A DNA stretch of 64,000 nucleotides from Anaerolineales bacterium (lineage in GTDB: Bacteria > Chloroflexota > Anaerolineae > 4572-78 > J111): positions 496,001 to 560,000 of the forward strand of contig JABTUK010000003.1 in assembly GCA_015075405.1 (NCBI GenBank), in the 5' to 3' direction. Under the pieces are notes generated by a model. That model made no database searches. It was not told the DNA's origin and worked only from the letters and a program-made list of their open reading frames with translations. Position 1 is the first letter of the stretch. Each line of letters starts with the position of its first letter. A program made the translations under genes and the position numbers. Positions 25,391-34,137 of this stretch are shown piece after piece.

Positions 25391-27625
25391 ATGACGCGCT
25401 CTCGCCGCTTTGCCATTTTAGCCGACCGAGACATCAACAAAGAAACCTTTGTCGAACCCTGGCCCGAAGCGGGCTTGATTGTCACCGACAGCCCCTACGA
25501 CCCGCCGCCCAGCCTGCGCCTGGAAAACGGCCAGGTGGTTGAGCTGGATGGCCGGGCGCGGGCCGATTTTGATGCCATTGACCATTTTATTGCCGAACAC
25601 GGCTTAGACCTGGCCGTGGCCGAAGAAGCGATGGTCACGCCCTCCGCCCAACTCGCCCGGCTGCTGGTAGATATTAATGTTCCCCAGGCCGAAGTCCGCC
25701 GTCTGACCCGCGGTTGTACCCCAGCCAAACTCACCGAGATTATGCGCCATTTGAATGTGCTGGAAATGATGCTGGGCCTGGCTAAAATGCGCGTCCGGCG
25801 CACCCCGGCCAATCAAGCCCATGTGACCAACTGGCGCGAACATCCGGCCCTGCTGGCCGCCGACGCCGCCGAAGCGGCTCTGCGCGGCTTTGCCGAGGTG
25901 GAAACTACCGTCCGGGTGGCCCGCAATGCCCCTTTCAATGCCCTGGCCGTGCTGGTCGGCAGCCAAGCCGGGCGAGGTGGGGTGCTGACCCAATGCGCCG
26001 TGGAAGAAGCCCTGGGCCTACGCCTGGCGATGAAAGGCTTGACCTCCTATGCCGAAACGCTGTCGGTCTATGGCACTGAACGGGCCTTTGTTGACGGCGA
26101 CGACACCCCTTGGTCCAAAGCCTTCCTCGCTTCGGCCTATGCCTCGCGCGGGGTCAAGGTTCGCTTTACCTCCGGCGCCGGCTCGGAAGCCCTCATGGGC
26201 CACGCCGAAGGTTGTTCGATGCTCTACCTGGAAGCGCGCTGCCTGCTGGTGACTCGCGGCGCGGGCAGCCAGGGGGTGCAGAACGGCTCCATTTCCTGCG
26301 TCGCCCTGCCCGAAGCCCTGCCCGGCGGCGTCCGGGCTATTCTGGCCGAAAACCTGCTAGCGGCCATGCTCGGCCTGGAAGTCGCTTCCGGCAACGACGC
26401 CCTGGCCTCCCATTCGGCCATCCGCAAAACGGCCAAACTGATGCTGCAATTCATTCCAGGCGCCGATTTTATCTTTTCCGGCTACAGCGCCATTCCCAAG
26501 CGCGACAATTTGTTTGGCGGCGGCAATTTCGACGCCGAAGATTTTGACGATTACAATGTGTTGCAGCGCGATATGCAGGTGGATGGCGGCGTGCGGCCAG
26601 TCGGCGAAACTGAGGTGGTCGCCATTCGCGGCGAAGCGGCCAGGGCCATCCAGGCGGTTTACGCCGAACTGGGCTTTCCACCGATTACGGCTGAGGAAGT
26701 TGAAGCCGCCACCTTGGCCCACAGCAGCGACGACATGCCGGAGCGCGATCTTATCGCCGATTTGGCCGCGGCCGACCGATTTTTGCAGAGTGACGACACT
26801 GTGCTCACAGTCGTCCGGGCGCTGCACCGGCGCGGATTTAGCGAGGTCGCCGCCAATATCCTGGAAATGGGCCGGCAGCGGGTGGCCGGGGATTATTTGC
26901 AGCCGGCGGCTATTTTTGAGCGCGGTTTTCGCGTCCTCAGCGGCATCAACGACGCCAACGATTATCGCGGTCCCGGCAGCGGCTATCGCCTCGAGGCGGA
27001 ACGCTGGCAGGAAATGCAGCAAATTCCGCAGGCCAAATCGCCCCGCGAATTTATCCAGGCCAACCTGGGCGAACCATCCCCAAAATTGGTCGAGTTGGCC
27101 CCTGCTTCGCCCGGCAGTCGGCCCGAAGTGGTGGTCGCGGTGGGGCCGGCCTTCGGCGCGGCGCTGAACCGGACCATCAACGGCGTGCCGCACGAAGAGA
27201 TCTTGGCCGCCATCTTGACCGGCATCGCCAGGGAAGGCTTGACCGCCCGCGTGGTCAAAATTTACCACAGCTCCGACTGCGCCGCCATCGGCCACGCCGG
27301 GGCCGGCTTGAGCGGGTCGGGCATTGCTATTGGCCTGCAATCGCGGGGGACTACTGTTATCCAGAAACGCGGCCTGGCCCCGCTGAACAATTTGGAACTG
27401 TTCCCCCAGTCGCCCAGCCTGACCCTGGAAACCTACGAGGCCATTGGCCGCAACGCCGCTCGCTATGCCCAGGGCTTGCCGGTCAAGCCGGTCGCGGTCA
27501 AGGTGGACAACTGGGCCAGGCTGCGCCTGATTGTCAAAACCGCCCTGCTCCACCGGCGCGAAACCGAGGAAATCCGGGACAAGCCGCCTATGGAGTTGTT
27601 GTTTGATTGGGAACCGGATGTGTGA
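25391..27625 (+). CDS. B12-dependent diol/glycerol dehydratase, large and medium subunits fused
   Basis: 744 residues. Residues 1 to about 555 match the large (alpha, PduC-like) subunit: FAILADRDINKETFVEPWP, TSYAETLSVYGTE, FTSGAGSEALMGHAEG, GAGSQGVQNGSISC and the SGYSAIPKRDNLFGGGN metal/substrate region. After a Pro/Ser linker, residues about 578-744 match the medium (beta, PduD-like) subunit: VVVAVGPAFGAALNRTINGVPHEEIL, KIYHSSDCAAIGHAGAGLSGSGIAIGLQ-type segments, IQKRGLAPLNNLELFPQSP. In enteric bacteria these are two genes. The enzyme converts 1,2-diols or glycerol to aldehydes with adenosylcobalamin. The small subunit follows. No reactivating factor or microcompartment shell gene is in the window. 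Confidence 0.88.
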   Translation: MTRSRRFAILADRDINKETFVEPWPEAGLIVTDSPYDPPPSLRLENGQVVELDGRARADFDAIDHFIAEHGLDLAVAEEAMVTPSAQLARLLVDINVPQAEVRRLTRGCTPAKLTEIMRHLNVLEMMLGLAKMRVRRTPANQAHVTNWREHPALLAADAAEAALRGFAEVETTVRVARNAPFNALAVLVGSQAGRGGVLTQCAVEEALGLRLAMKGLTSYAETLSVYGTERAFVDGDDTPWSKAFLASAYASRGVKVRFTSGAGSEALMGHAEGCSMLYLEARCLLVTRGAGSQGVQNGSISCVALPEALPGGVRAILAENLLAAMLGLEVASGNDALASHSAIRKTAKLMLQFIPGADFIFSGYSAIPKRDNLFGGGNFDAEDFDDYNVLQRDMQVDGGVRPVGETEVVAIRGEAARAIQAVYAELGFPPITAEEVEAATLAHSSDDMPERDLIADLAAADRFLQSDDTVLTVVRALHRRGFSEVAANILEMGRQRVAGDYLQPAAIFERGFRVLSGINDANDYRGPGSGYRLEAERWQEMQQIPQAKSPREFIQANLGEPSPKLVELAPASPGSRPEVVVAVGPAFGAALNRTINGVPHEEILAAILTGIAREGLTARVVKIYHSSDCAAIGHAGAGLSGSGIAIGLQSRGTTVIQKRGLAPLNNLELFPQSPSLTLETYEAIGRNAARYAQGLPVKPVAVKVDNWARLRLIVKTALLHRRETEEIRDKPPMELLFDWEPDV

Positions 27626-27706
27626 GGCGTGATGCGTGAAACGTGTTGCGTCTTGCGTGTTCCGTTGCTTCACGTAAGACGCAAGACGTAAGACGCATCG
27701 AGGTTA
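27622..27706. repeat. Inverted GCGTCTT/GCGTGAT heptamer hairpin
   Basis: Overlaps the stop of the dehydratase gene. Left arm units GCGTGAT, GCGTGAA, GTTGCGTCTTGCGTG; right arm CACGTAAGACGCAAGACGTAAG-like inverted copies. The small-subunit start follows immediately. Confidence 0.75.
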
Positions 27707-27708
27707 AG

Positions 27709-28122
27709 ATGAGCCAAGTTACCCCCAACTATCCTCTTATCACCCACGCCGCCGAGTCGCTCTCCACGGCTAACGGCAAGCCGCTGGCTGAGATCACGTT
27801 GGACGAGGCGGCGGCAGGGCATCTGTCCGCGGCTGATCTGCAAATCAGCGCCGAGACGCTGCGCGCCCAGGCCGAGATTGCCCATCAGGCTGGCTATACG
27901 CAGCTTGCGGCCAACCTCCGCCGCGCCGCCGAACTCACCGCCGTACCCAACGCCGACCTGCTGCGGATGTACGAAACCCTCCGTCCCGGTCGCGCCACCC
28001 TGGCCGAGCTGTTGGCCCTGGCTGACATCCTGGAAAATGAATACCAGGCTGTGGAAAGTGCGCGGTTTGTGCGCGAGGCAGCCTCGATTTACGAGGCGCG
28101 GGGTCTGCTGCGGCGGGAGTAG
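27709..28122 (+). CDS. B12-dependent diol/glycerol dehydratase small subunit
   Basis: 137 residues from ATG 27709 (GAGGTTAAG just upstream). Matches the gamma (PduE-like) subunit: YPLITHAAESLSTANGKPL, ITLDEAAAGHLSAADLQIS, LRMYETLRPGRATLAELLALAD and a C-terminal helix. It completes the alpha-beta/gamma enzyme with the fused protein upstream. A decayed fragment with the same central motif lies at 31361-31450. Confidence 0.85.
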   Translation: MSQVTPNYPLITHAAESLSTANGKPLAEITLDEAAAGHLSAADLQISAETLRAQAEIAHQAGYTQLAANLRRAAELTAVPNADLLRMYETLRPGRATLAELLALADILENEYQAVESARFVREAASIYEARGLLRRE

Positions 28123-28217
28123 AGCTTCCCCTCCTCCTCAAAATGTGGTAAAATTGTCCCAGTGCCTCTACAAATTTTCCCCCAAGCAGTTCTCTTTTTC
28201 CTAAAGAGGTAAGGCCC

Positions 28218-28906
28218 GTGACCAATGCACCTTTCCCCAAAAATCCGTATGTCATCGGTGTGCCGCTGACCGGCGAAGTCGGCTTTTATGGTCGGCGCGC
28301 GGTTTTTAATTTTGTTGAGGACACCCTCAATACCGAACAGCAAAATGTGATGGTGTTGTACGGGCAGCGGCGGGTGGGCAAAACCTCGCTGCTGCATCAA
28401 CTGGCTCGACGGCTCAAAAACAGCGAAGTTTTGCCAATTTACTTTGATCTGCAAGGCCGAGCGCAGCAAAGTTTGGGCCAGGTGCTTTATGAGTTGACTC
28501 GCACCATTGCCCGCCCCTTAAAAATGAATGTGGCTGAACAGGCCCGTTTTGATCAGGCCTCCAGACGGGTCAACCGCAACAGGGCTTGTATGCCATGGTC
28601 ATCGGCGAGAGCAAAGCCTTTTTCGCTGATATGACGCTTGAGGGTTATGCCAAGCTGATTCTTGATAACAATTTTTCAAAACTTGACTCATCAACCGTGT
28701 CGTCCCCCGAAACGATAACGCTTGACGGGCATCAAGCGGTTCAATATCGAATAGACGGTACAATTCAAGGCATTAAAGCGACTTACATCCTGGTCATCGT
28801 CGAGGGCAGCGATAAATTCTTTCAAATCATCGCTTACACCGCCCAATCGGAGTTTGACCGGAAAGAAGGCATACTCCGCCAAGTTATCGCCAGTTTTAAA
28901 GAATTG
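28218..28906 (+). pseudogene. Chimera: AAA/NTPase 5' part joined to the 3' part of a Ser/Thr kinase gene
   Basis: From GTG 28218 (AGAGGTAAGG upstream) the frame encodes an N-terminal NTPase: PKNPYVIGVPLTGEVGFYGR, then Walker A Y-G-Q-R-R-V-G-K-T-S, the start of an AAA/STAND-like ATPase. At 28559 the sequence switches to a copy of 40321-40668, the 3' end of the kinase gene, in another frame, so the NTPase stops at 28634. The copied part stays open (from ATG 28586 to a stop at 28913-28915) and its changes are mostly silent. It is either a dead recombinant or a new short gene. A possible C-terminal relic of the NTPase lies at 29828-29955. Confidence 0.7.
28559..28906 (+). repeat. 348-bp duplicate of the kinase 3' end (pair of 40321-40668)
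   Basis: Aligned without gaps to 40321-40668. I count about eleven differences in 348 bases, most at third codon positions. The copies lie 11.8 kb apart in the same orientation. Confidence 0.85.
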
Positions 28907-28931
28907 TCACCATAGTTTATCAGAACAACAA

Positions 28932-28950
28932 GCTATCATAAGCTGATAGC
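28932..28950. promoter_or_regulatory. Dyad operator candidate before the RHH gene
   Basis: GCTATCA-TAAGC-TGATAGC, a perfect 7+7 dyad that ends directly before the AAAAAGGAG ribosome site of the RHH gene. Position and form fit autoregulation by a ribbon-helix-helix dimer. Confidence 0.5.
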
Positions 28951-28964
28951 AAAAAGGAGTATTT

Positions 28965-29333
28965 ATGTTAAACATTACCATCGAACCAACCCTTCATGAC
29001 CAGTTGGAGCAAATTGCTCAAGCAACCGGCCAAACCGTCAAAGAGATTGTTAATGAGGCGCTGCGCGAGCATTTCGAGCGGTTGGAGGAGCAAAAACTGG
29101 AAGCGGAAATACAAGTTTTTGAAACAATGTATCCTGAACTCAAACGACTGTATCCTGATCAATTTGTGGCTATGGTTGAAGGACAGGTAGTGGATACAGC
29201 AGCCGATTTTGAAGGCTTATTTCTGCGTATCCAGGCCCGGTTTGGGGATACGCCGGTATTGATCCGTCAGGTTGGAACCACCTCCACCGAGGAGTGGCGC
29301 TTTCGTAGTCCACGTTTGGAGCCGGCGGAATGA
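28965..29333 (+). CDS. Ribbon-helix-helix (CopG-like) protein with DUF5678-like C-terminal domain
   Basis: 122 residues. Residues 1-45 are a ribbon-helix-helix fold: strand LNITIEPTLHDQLEQIA, then TGQTVKEIVNEALREHFERLEE. The C-terminal half (YPDQFVAMVEGQVVDTAADFEGLFLRIQARFGDTPVLIRQV) follows a pattern I know from DUF5678-type proteins. The next frame (aspartic protease) begins at ATG 29330 overlapping this stop. Strong ribosome site AAAAAGGAG; a dyad precedes it. Probably a DNA-binding autoregulator of a two-gene module. Confidence 0.75.
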   Translation: MLNITIEPTLHDQLEQIAQATGQTVKEIVNEALREHFERLEEQKLEAEIQVFETMYPELKRLYPDQFVAMVEGQVVDTAADFEGLFLRIQARFGDTPVLIRQVGTTSTEEWRFRSPRLEPAE

Positions 29334-29793
29334 GCTTTTATGAGTACAACGCCAACTACACGCCTCCTATGCCTATCTGCCAGGTTTATTTAGGGCCTGG
29401 CGGTGGGTGAAACGAGGCTGGGGCCATTGGAGGCCCTTTCGTGATACCGCTATTCGTAACTGTATGACTGGCGGTGGTGAAACGAGGCTGGGGCCATTGG
29501 AGGCGGTGGTAGATACAGGGGCGGATATAACGGTCATTCCAATCCATTACCTGCGTCAAATCAAGGCCAAACGTATCAGTCGGGGCAAAGCGCGTAGCTT
29601 GTGGGGTGATGCCAGAATGGTTGATATTTACGCTGTAACCCTGGCGGTAAATGGTTTACAGGTGGCCGCCTTGCAAGCGCTCGCTGATGATCAGGGTGAA
29701 GAGATTGTTTTAGGTCGCCAGGTTCTTAATCGGTTGAAGATTGTCCTGGATGGACCTGCTGCAGTTATGGAAATAGTCGAGGCCACCCCATAA
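29330..29793 (+). pseudogene. Retropepsin-like aspartic protease gene broken by a 70-bp partial duplication
   Basis: The frame starting at ATG 29330 (MSFYEYNANYTPPMP) would continue through GPGGGETRLGPLEAVVDTGADITVIP, where D-T-G-A-D is the retroviral-type aspartic protease active site. But 29397-29434 and 29468-29504 are near copies, the first with one extra G, which creates a TGA at 29408-29410. The part from 29407 stays open and could give a 128-residue protein with the active site; it ends with VLGRQVLNRLKIVLDGPAAVMEI, typical of the family. Overlap with the RHH gene indicates a coupled pair. Whether a shortened enzyme is still made is uncertain. Confidence 0.7.
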
Positions 29794-29827
29794 GTTTGAC
29801 CTATCAGACAAAATCGAAAAGGATTAT

Positions 29828-29955
29828 ATTTATGATTTGGCTGGAACGCATCCCCTACTATTGCAAACCGTGGCAACGGTGAGGAAGAAGCCATTACTCG
29901 CCTACAGGCTAAAATTGAGTTTTTACGAGTCAGAATCACTGAGGCGCAGGAATAA
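29828..29955 (+). pseudogene. Relic of the C-terminal part of an AAA/STAND NTPase
   Basis: In one frame YDLAGTHPLLLQ resembles the A-G-x-H-P-x-x-L-Q helix found in STAND/AAA NTPases; after a frame change, EEEAITRLQAKIEFLRVRITEAQE and a stop follow, a coiled-coil tail. It could be the remnant of the NTPase whose 5' end is at 28218-28558, with the middle replaced by the kinase fragment and RHH/protease pair. The remainder of 29794-29998 holds an inverted CGCCTCTT repeat. Confidence 0.4.
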
Positions 29956-29998
29956 TCTTTTCCTCGCCTCTTCGCCTCACTTCTCCCGCCTCTTCGCC

Positions 29999-31312
29999 TC
30001 ACTTCTCCCGTCTCCTCGCCACCATCACCACCCCCGGCCTCGGTTCGAGCGTAACCCCCATGTGCAAATAAACTTTCGACTGGAGCAGTTCCAGCTCAAA
30101 CCCTTGCAGCAGCCGAGCCAGGATCACTTTGGCCTCAACTTGGGCAAAGGCCGCGCCGATACAAATCCGTGAGCCGCCGCCGAAGGGGACAAAGCTAAAG
30201 GCCGGGCGGGTGTGGCTCTGTTCCGGCAAAAAACGGTCGGGGTCAAAGCAATCGGGGTTGGGCCAGTATTCCGGCTGGCGGTGGGTCAGATAAGGGGAAT
30301 AGAGCACACGGGTTCCGGCGGGGATAGCATAGCCGCCAAATTCCAGGTCAACGGCGGCAGTCCGTGTGCCGATGTGCAGCGGAGGATAAAGGCGCAGGCT
30401 TTCGTTGATGATCCGCTCCAGGTAGCGTAACTCGGTCATGGTTTCCAGCGTGGGCAGGGCATCGCCCAGCACGGTTTCGACTTCGGTTCGCGCCTGGACC
30501 AGCGCCGTCGGGTGGCAGCCCAGCAGATACAGCGCCCAGGCCAGCAGGGCCGTGCTGGTATCGTGCCCGGCGATGAGCATGGTCAACATCTGGTCGCGGA
30601 TGAGGTCATCGCTTAAGTCCGGGGTGGTTATCAGCACGCCCAGCAGGTCATGCGGCTCGGTATTGCTTTTGAGTAAGGCCTCCCGACGTGCCTGGATCAG
30701 GCCGTACAAATACCGGTCCACCTGCCGACGAGCGCGGGCATAGCCGGGTCGGGGCATGTCCCGCCAGATCAGCCAAAACCCCGGCGAAATGTAGCCCAGC
30801 AACCGCAGCACCGCCGGCCACAGCCGGTCCATCTCCGGGCTGAAATCTACCTTGAACATGGTCTCGACCAAAATGAGCAGGGTGATGCGCCGGATTTCGG
30901 CCAGCATATCGCGGGGGGAATCATCCCAGGCGGCGCTGATTTGGTCGGTGTAGCGGACCATTGCCTCGACGTAACCGGCCAGCATGCGCCGGTGAAAGGC
31001 CGGGTTCATATAACTGCGCATGGTGTCGTGCCAGTCGCCGTCAATCACCAGCAAGCCATTACGCAGCAACCGGGTGATCGGATCGTGCTCAGCCCGCCAG
31101 CGCAGGTCGTCGCGCTGCGTGACCAACACAAAACGATTGGCTTCCGGCCCGACCAGGGTTATAGGATTAAAACCAGGCAGATTGACCCGAAAAACGTCTC
31201 CCAATTCACGGTGAAACACCGCCAACGCTGCCAGCGGGCTTCGCTGCCGGATCATAGCCCGCAAAGCGCGGAGGCCGGTTTGACTGTCAGGAGAAGGGGG
31301 AAAGATGGACAA
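29999..31312 (-). CDS. Cytochrome P450
   Basis: 437 residues, full length. Seen: I-helix L-I-A-G-H-D-T-S-T-A (oxygen activation), the E-x-x-R in INESLRLYPPLHIGTR, the PERF-like DPDRFLPEQ, and the heme loop FVPFGGGSRICIGAAFA with the cysteine ligand. N-terminus has no membrane anchor, so it is soluble and needs separate redox partners; none is encoded nearby. Substrate unknown; the sequence style resembles bacterial CYP families related to fatty-acid or terpenoid hydroxylases. It is transcribed towards the relic region, with a GAGGCGA-type repeat at its 3' end. Confidence 0.9.
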   Translation of the reverse strand: MSIFPPSPDSQTGLRALRAMIRQRSPLAALAVFHRELGDVFRVNLPGFNPITLVGPEANRFVLVTQRDDLRWRAEHDPITRLLRNGLLVIDGDWHDTMRSYMNPAFHRRMLAGYVEAMVRYTDQISAAWDDSPRDMLAEIRRITLLILVETMFKVDFSPEMDRLWPAVLRLLGYISPGFWLIWRDMPRPGYARARRQVDRYLYGLIQARREALLKSNTEPHDLLGVLITTPDLSDDLIRDQMLTMLIAGHDTSTALLAWALYLLGCHPTALVQARTEVETVLGDALPTLETMTELRYLERIINESLRLYPPLHIGTRTAAVDLEFGGYAIPAGTRVLYSPYLTHRQPEYWPNPDCFDPDRFLPEQSHTRPAFSFVPFGGGSRICIGAAFAQVEAKVILARLLQGFELELLQSKVYLHMGVTLEPRPGVVMVARRREK

Positions 31313-31360
31313 GGGGGTACCTCGAAGAAAAGTAGACGGTAGACAGTAAACAGTAGACGG

Positions 31361-31450
31361 GTGTACGAAACCCTCTGCCCTGACCGGGCCAAGCTCACCG
31401 AATTATTAGCCCTGACCGAGAGCCTGGAAAGGGAGGAGGGTCGTATTCAT
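31361..31450 (+). pseudogene. Fragment of a second diol dehydratase small-subunit gene
   Basis: In frame: VYETLCPDRAKLTELLALTE then SLEREEG, clearly matching MYETLRPGRATLAELLALAD of the intact small subunit at 27709-28122. The frame runs on to a stop at 31493 without further similarity. A GTAGACGG-type repeat lies just upstream (31331-31360). It is a decayed partial copy, 3.4 kb from the intact gene. Confidence 0.6.
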
Positions 31451-31533
31451 ATGCATCCCTTGCCACCCCAAGCGAGGGGATTTGGCCGGAACTGAAGGAA
31501 CTTGGAGGAACTGAAGGAGGCATTGGGATGAAT

Positions 31534-34017
31534 TTATTTCTCCTCAAGCCGGGCCAGGTGTTCCTGGCTCACGGTTAAAAAGGGGTCTTCCAGCAGCAAA
31601 AACTCATAAATTCGGCGGGCCTCGTCCCAGCGTTGCTGGTCTTCATACAGCCGAGCCAGTTCCAGCCAGGGGGCGGCTTCTGCCGGACTGACTCCAATCC
31701 GTAACAACTGCGGGGCCAGGTCGTTGGCGCCGGCCCGGCCGTAGATGGTGATTTCGATATTTTCCGCCGTAAAATGGGGCAAAAAGCCACGCCGGTAAGC
31801 AGTTTCGGCGGCGGGCAGATCGCCCCGGCCTTCGTAAAGCTGGCCCAGATAATAGTAGGCCGGGTTACTGCCCAAAAAGGCGGCGGTGCGCAGCAGCTTT
31901 TCGGCGGTATCGTCCCCTTCTTGCGCTTTAATACGCCCCCACAGCAGATAATCTTCGGCGCTGACCGGCTTAGCCTGGGCCAGCAGCGCGGCGGCTCGAT
32001 CGGGCTGCCCCCGGCTCAGGTAAACCTCGGCCAGGGCGTGGCGGACGGTTTCATCCATTAAATCCGGCTGCGGCCCCAGCAGGGCTTCCACCGTGTCAAA
32101 CTCCGCTCGCGCCAGGGCCAGTTCGACCGGCAGGAAGGCCCGATTGGCTGGGCTAAATTTCAGCGCCTCCTCCACAATTAGCGGCCACTGTTCGGCCCGC
32201 GCCGGCGCAGCCTGCCAAAAACCCGAGCCGGCCAGGTCCGGCTCCAGGGCCAGGGCCTGACCGTAAACGACGCGGGCCTCGGCCCACCGGTTCTCTTGTT
32301 CGTAAAAGTAGCCCAGATTGACCAGGTAAAGCGGCTCTTGCTCGGCGGCCAGGCTGCGCTGCATGGCGGCTATGGCCTCGGCCCGTTGCCCCGCCTGCCA
32401 CAACAACCCGGCCAGGTTGGCCGAATTCAAACCCCAAATCGGCTCTTGCTGTAGCCCGGTCTGGTAATGCTCGATAGCCGCTTGACGCAACGAGGCGTCA
32501 TCACGCTGCTGGCTCAGGCGGGCTTCCAGCAGCGCCAGCCGAAAAGTCCGGCCCGCCAGCCAGGGGTCAAGCTCGCGGGACTGGCCGGCCTGGGCTACAG
32601 CTTCGGCCAGATTGCCCGCCCCTTCCCGGCTGAAACTTCTTTGATAGGACAGGTCGGCCTGGGCCAGCCGGACAAAACCGGCGGCATACACCACCAACAA
32701 AACAGCGGCCAGGGCGGCAGTCCAACGCTGTCTGTGGGGCGCAGGTGGGGGGTCCAGGGGAGCCACAATCATGGCGGCCAGGGCCGCCACCAGCAGAATG
32801 ATGGGGGTGGCGTTGTAAGCATCCACCAGGGTTTGGGCTAACAGACCGGCCAGGGCCGCGCCGCAGGTTAGCAGCCGCAGCCGCTCCGGGGCAGTGGTCA
32901 AGCGCTGCCAGTGTTGCCACCCGGCCTGTCCCAGCCGGAAGAGTAAATAGCCCCCGGCCAGCAGCCCGGCCAGGCCCAGTTCGGCGGCAGTATTCAGATA
33001 GATATTGTGGGCTGAGGCAATTTGCAAGCGCGGCAGGTCAGCCTGGTTCAAGCGCAGTAACGCCCGGCCAAAATTACCCGGTCCCGCGCCCGTCAAAGGG
33101 TGCTGCTGAAAAACGGTCAAGGCCACATCCCACAGCACAAAGCGAAACTGGGTGCTGCCGGCCCGGTTGGCAAAACTGCTTTGCAGCCAAAACAGCCCCA
33201 AGCCCAGCAGCAACACACCCACAGCCAAACCCAGCAGCCGCTGGAAGAGAGTCCACTGCTGCCAGGGAAGACGAAACGAAAAGCGCTGCCGCCCATTGAT
33301 CAGAAACCAGCCCAGCGCCGTCAACGACAGCGAGACCGCCAGGGCCAGCACACCGGCCCGCGAAAAGGTTAAAATTTGGACCGGCAACGCCAGGGTCAGC
33401 CACAGCCATAACGCCGGGCGCTCCGAGTGGCGGGGGGGCAGGGTCAGTAGTAGGCCCAGCACGGGTGGGGTCAGCAGAGCCAGGTAGGCCGAGAGCGGGG
33501 TCGAGCCGTTCAGGGTAATCGCCAGGCGGTAAAAGGTGGGCGGTATCGGCTGCTGCCAGCCGCCGATACCCCACCAGCCCGGAAACAACACTCCGCCAAA
33601 ATACCAGGCCAGAAACTCGGCCAGCCCGACCAGGCAGACCACCGCCGAGGCCATCAGGAAAGCCCGCGCCAACAGGGCCGTCCAGCCCCGGCGCAGCAAA
33701 TCCACCAGCAGATAAAACGCCAGGAGATGGGTCAGGGTAAACCAGACCCCTTCCAGGCTAAAGCGAGGGGATTGGCCCAGGCCGGCGCTTAAAAAATTGG
33801 CGACCAGATATAGAGCAATGGCTCCATCCAAGGGGGTGCGCGGCAGGCCCGCGCCTTTTCTCAGCCGGTTGAACAACCACACCCCCAGGATCAGGGTGAC
33901 AATAACCTGGTTGGCAACGCGCAAAAAAAAGTTAAGTTGGCTGTAAAATGTACCGCCAATGAAGGTGAAGTAGCTGACCAGCCCGAATAAGGCTAAATCT
34001 TTAGGGGTGAGTTTCAT
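31534..34017 (-). CDS. O-antigen ligase/polymerase-like membrane protein with C-terminal TPR domain
   Basis: 827 residues. The N-terminal half has about twelve membrane helices; the large loop contains FRFVLWDVALTVFQQHPLTG and GAGPGNFG, the Wzy/WaaL (O-antigen ligase) signature, before it RAGVLALAVSL. From about residue 470 the protein is a series of TPR units (AEARVVYGQALALEPDLAG, ARRIYEFLLLEDPFLTVSQE). Such fusions are common in Chloroflexi and are thought to ligate or polymerise surface glycans. Divergent from aspS. Confidence 0.82.
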   Translation of the reverse strand: MKLTPKDLALFGLVSYFTFIGGTFYSQLNFFLRVANQVIVTLILGVWLFNRLRKGAGLPRTPLDGAIALYLVANFLSAGLGQSPRFSLEGVWFTLTHLLAFYLLVDLLRRGWTALLARAFLMASAVVCLVGLAEFLAWYFGGVLFPGWWGIGGWQQPIPPTFYRLAITLNGSTPLSAYLALLTPPVLGLLLTLPPRHSERPALWLWLTLALPVQILTFSRAGVLALAVSLSLTALGWFLINGRQRFSFRLPWQQWTLFQRLLGLAVGVLLLGLGLFWLQSSFANRAGSTQFRFVLWDVALTVFQQHPLTGAGPGNFGRALLRLNQADLPRLQIASAHNIYLNTAAELGLAGLLAGGYLLFRLGQAGWQHWQRLTTAPERLRLLTCGAALAGLLAQTLVDAYNATPIILLVAALAAMIVAPLDPPPAPHRQRWTAALAAVLLVVYAAGFVRLAQADLSYQRSFSREGAGNLAEAVAQAGQSRELDPWLAGRTFRLALLEARLSQQRDDASLRQAAIEHYQTGLQQEPIWGLNSANLAGLLWQAGQRAEAIAAMQRSLAAEQEPLYLVNLGYFYEQENRWAEARVVYGQALALEPDLAGSGFWQAAPARAEQWPLIVEEALKFSPANRAFLPVELALARAEFDTVEALLGPQPDLMDETVRHALAEVYLSRGQPDRAAALLAQAKPVSAEDYLLWGRIKAQEGDDTAEKLLRTAAFLGSNPAYYYLGQLYEGRGDLPAAETAYRRGFLPHFTAENIEITIYGRAGANDLAPQLLRIGVSPAEAAPWLELARLYEDQQRWDEARRIYEFLLLEDPFLTVSQEHLARLEEK

Positions 34018-34113
34018 GGGCGAAAATGAACCATATTCTAAAGATTTTATCGCACCCCTGGGGAAACGTCAAGCAAATGATGGTTGTGCTTTCCCAATTT
34101 CCTGCTTTTGTGC

Positions 34114-34119
34114 TAAAAT
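34114..34119 (+). promoter_or_regulatory. -10 element before aspS
   Basis: Extended -10 TGC-TAAAAT (TAAAAT 34114-34119) with no strong -35. Transcription would begin about 34126, just before the hairpin at 34138. Confidence 0.4.
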
Positions 34120-34137
34120 CGCCCCCTAAAGATCACA

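Noticed and set aside
26357..27673. 438-codon open frame on the minus strand opposite the diol dehydratase gene
   Set aside because: Antisense shadow of a high-GC gene; no recognisable motif, while the plus strand encodes a clear enzyme.
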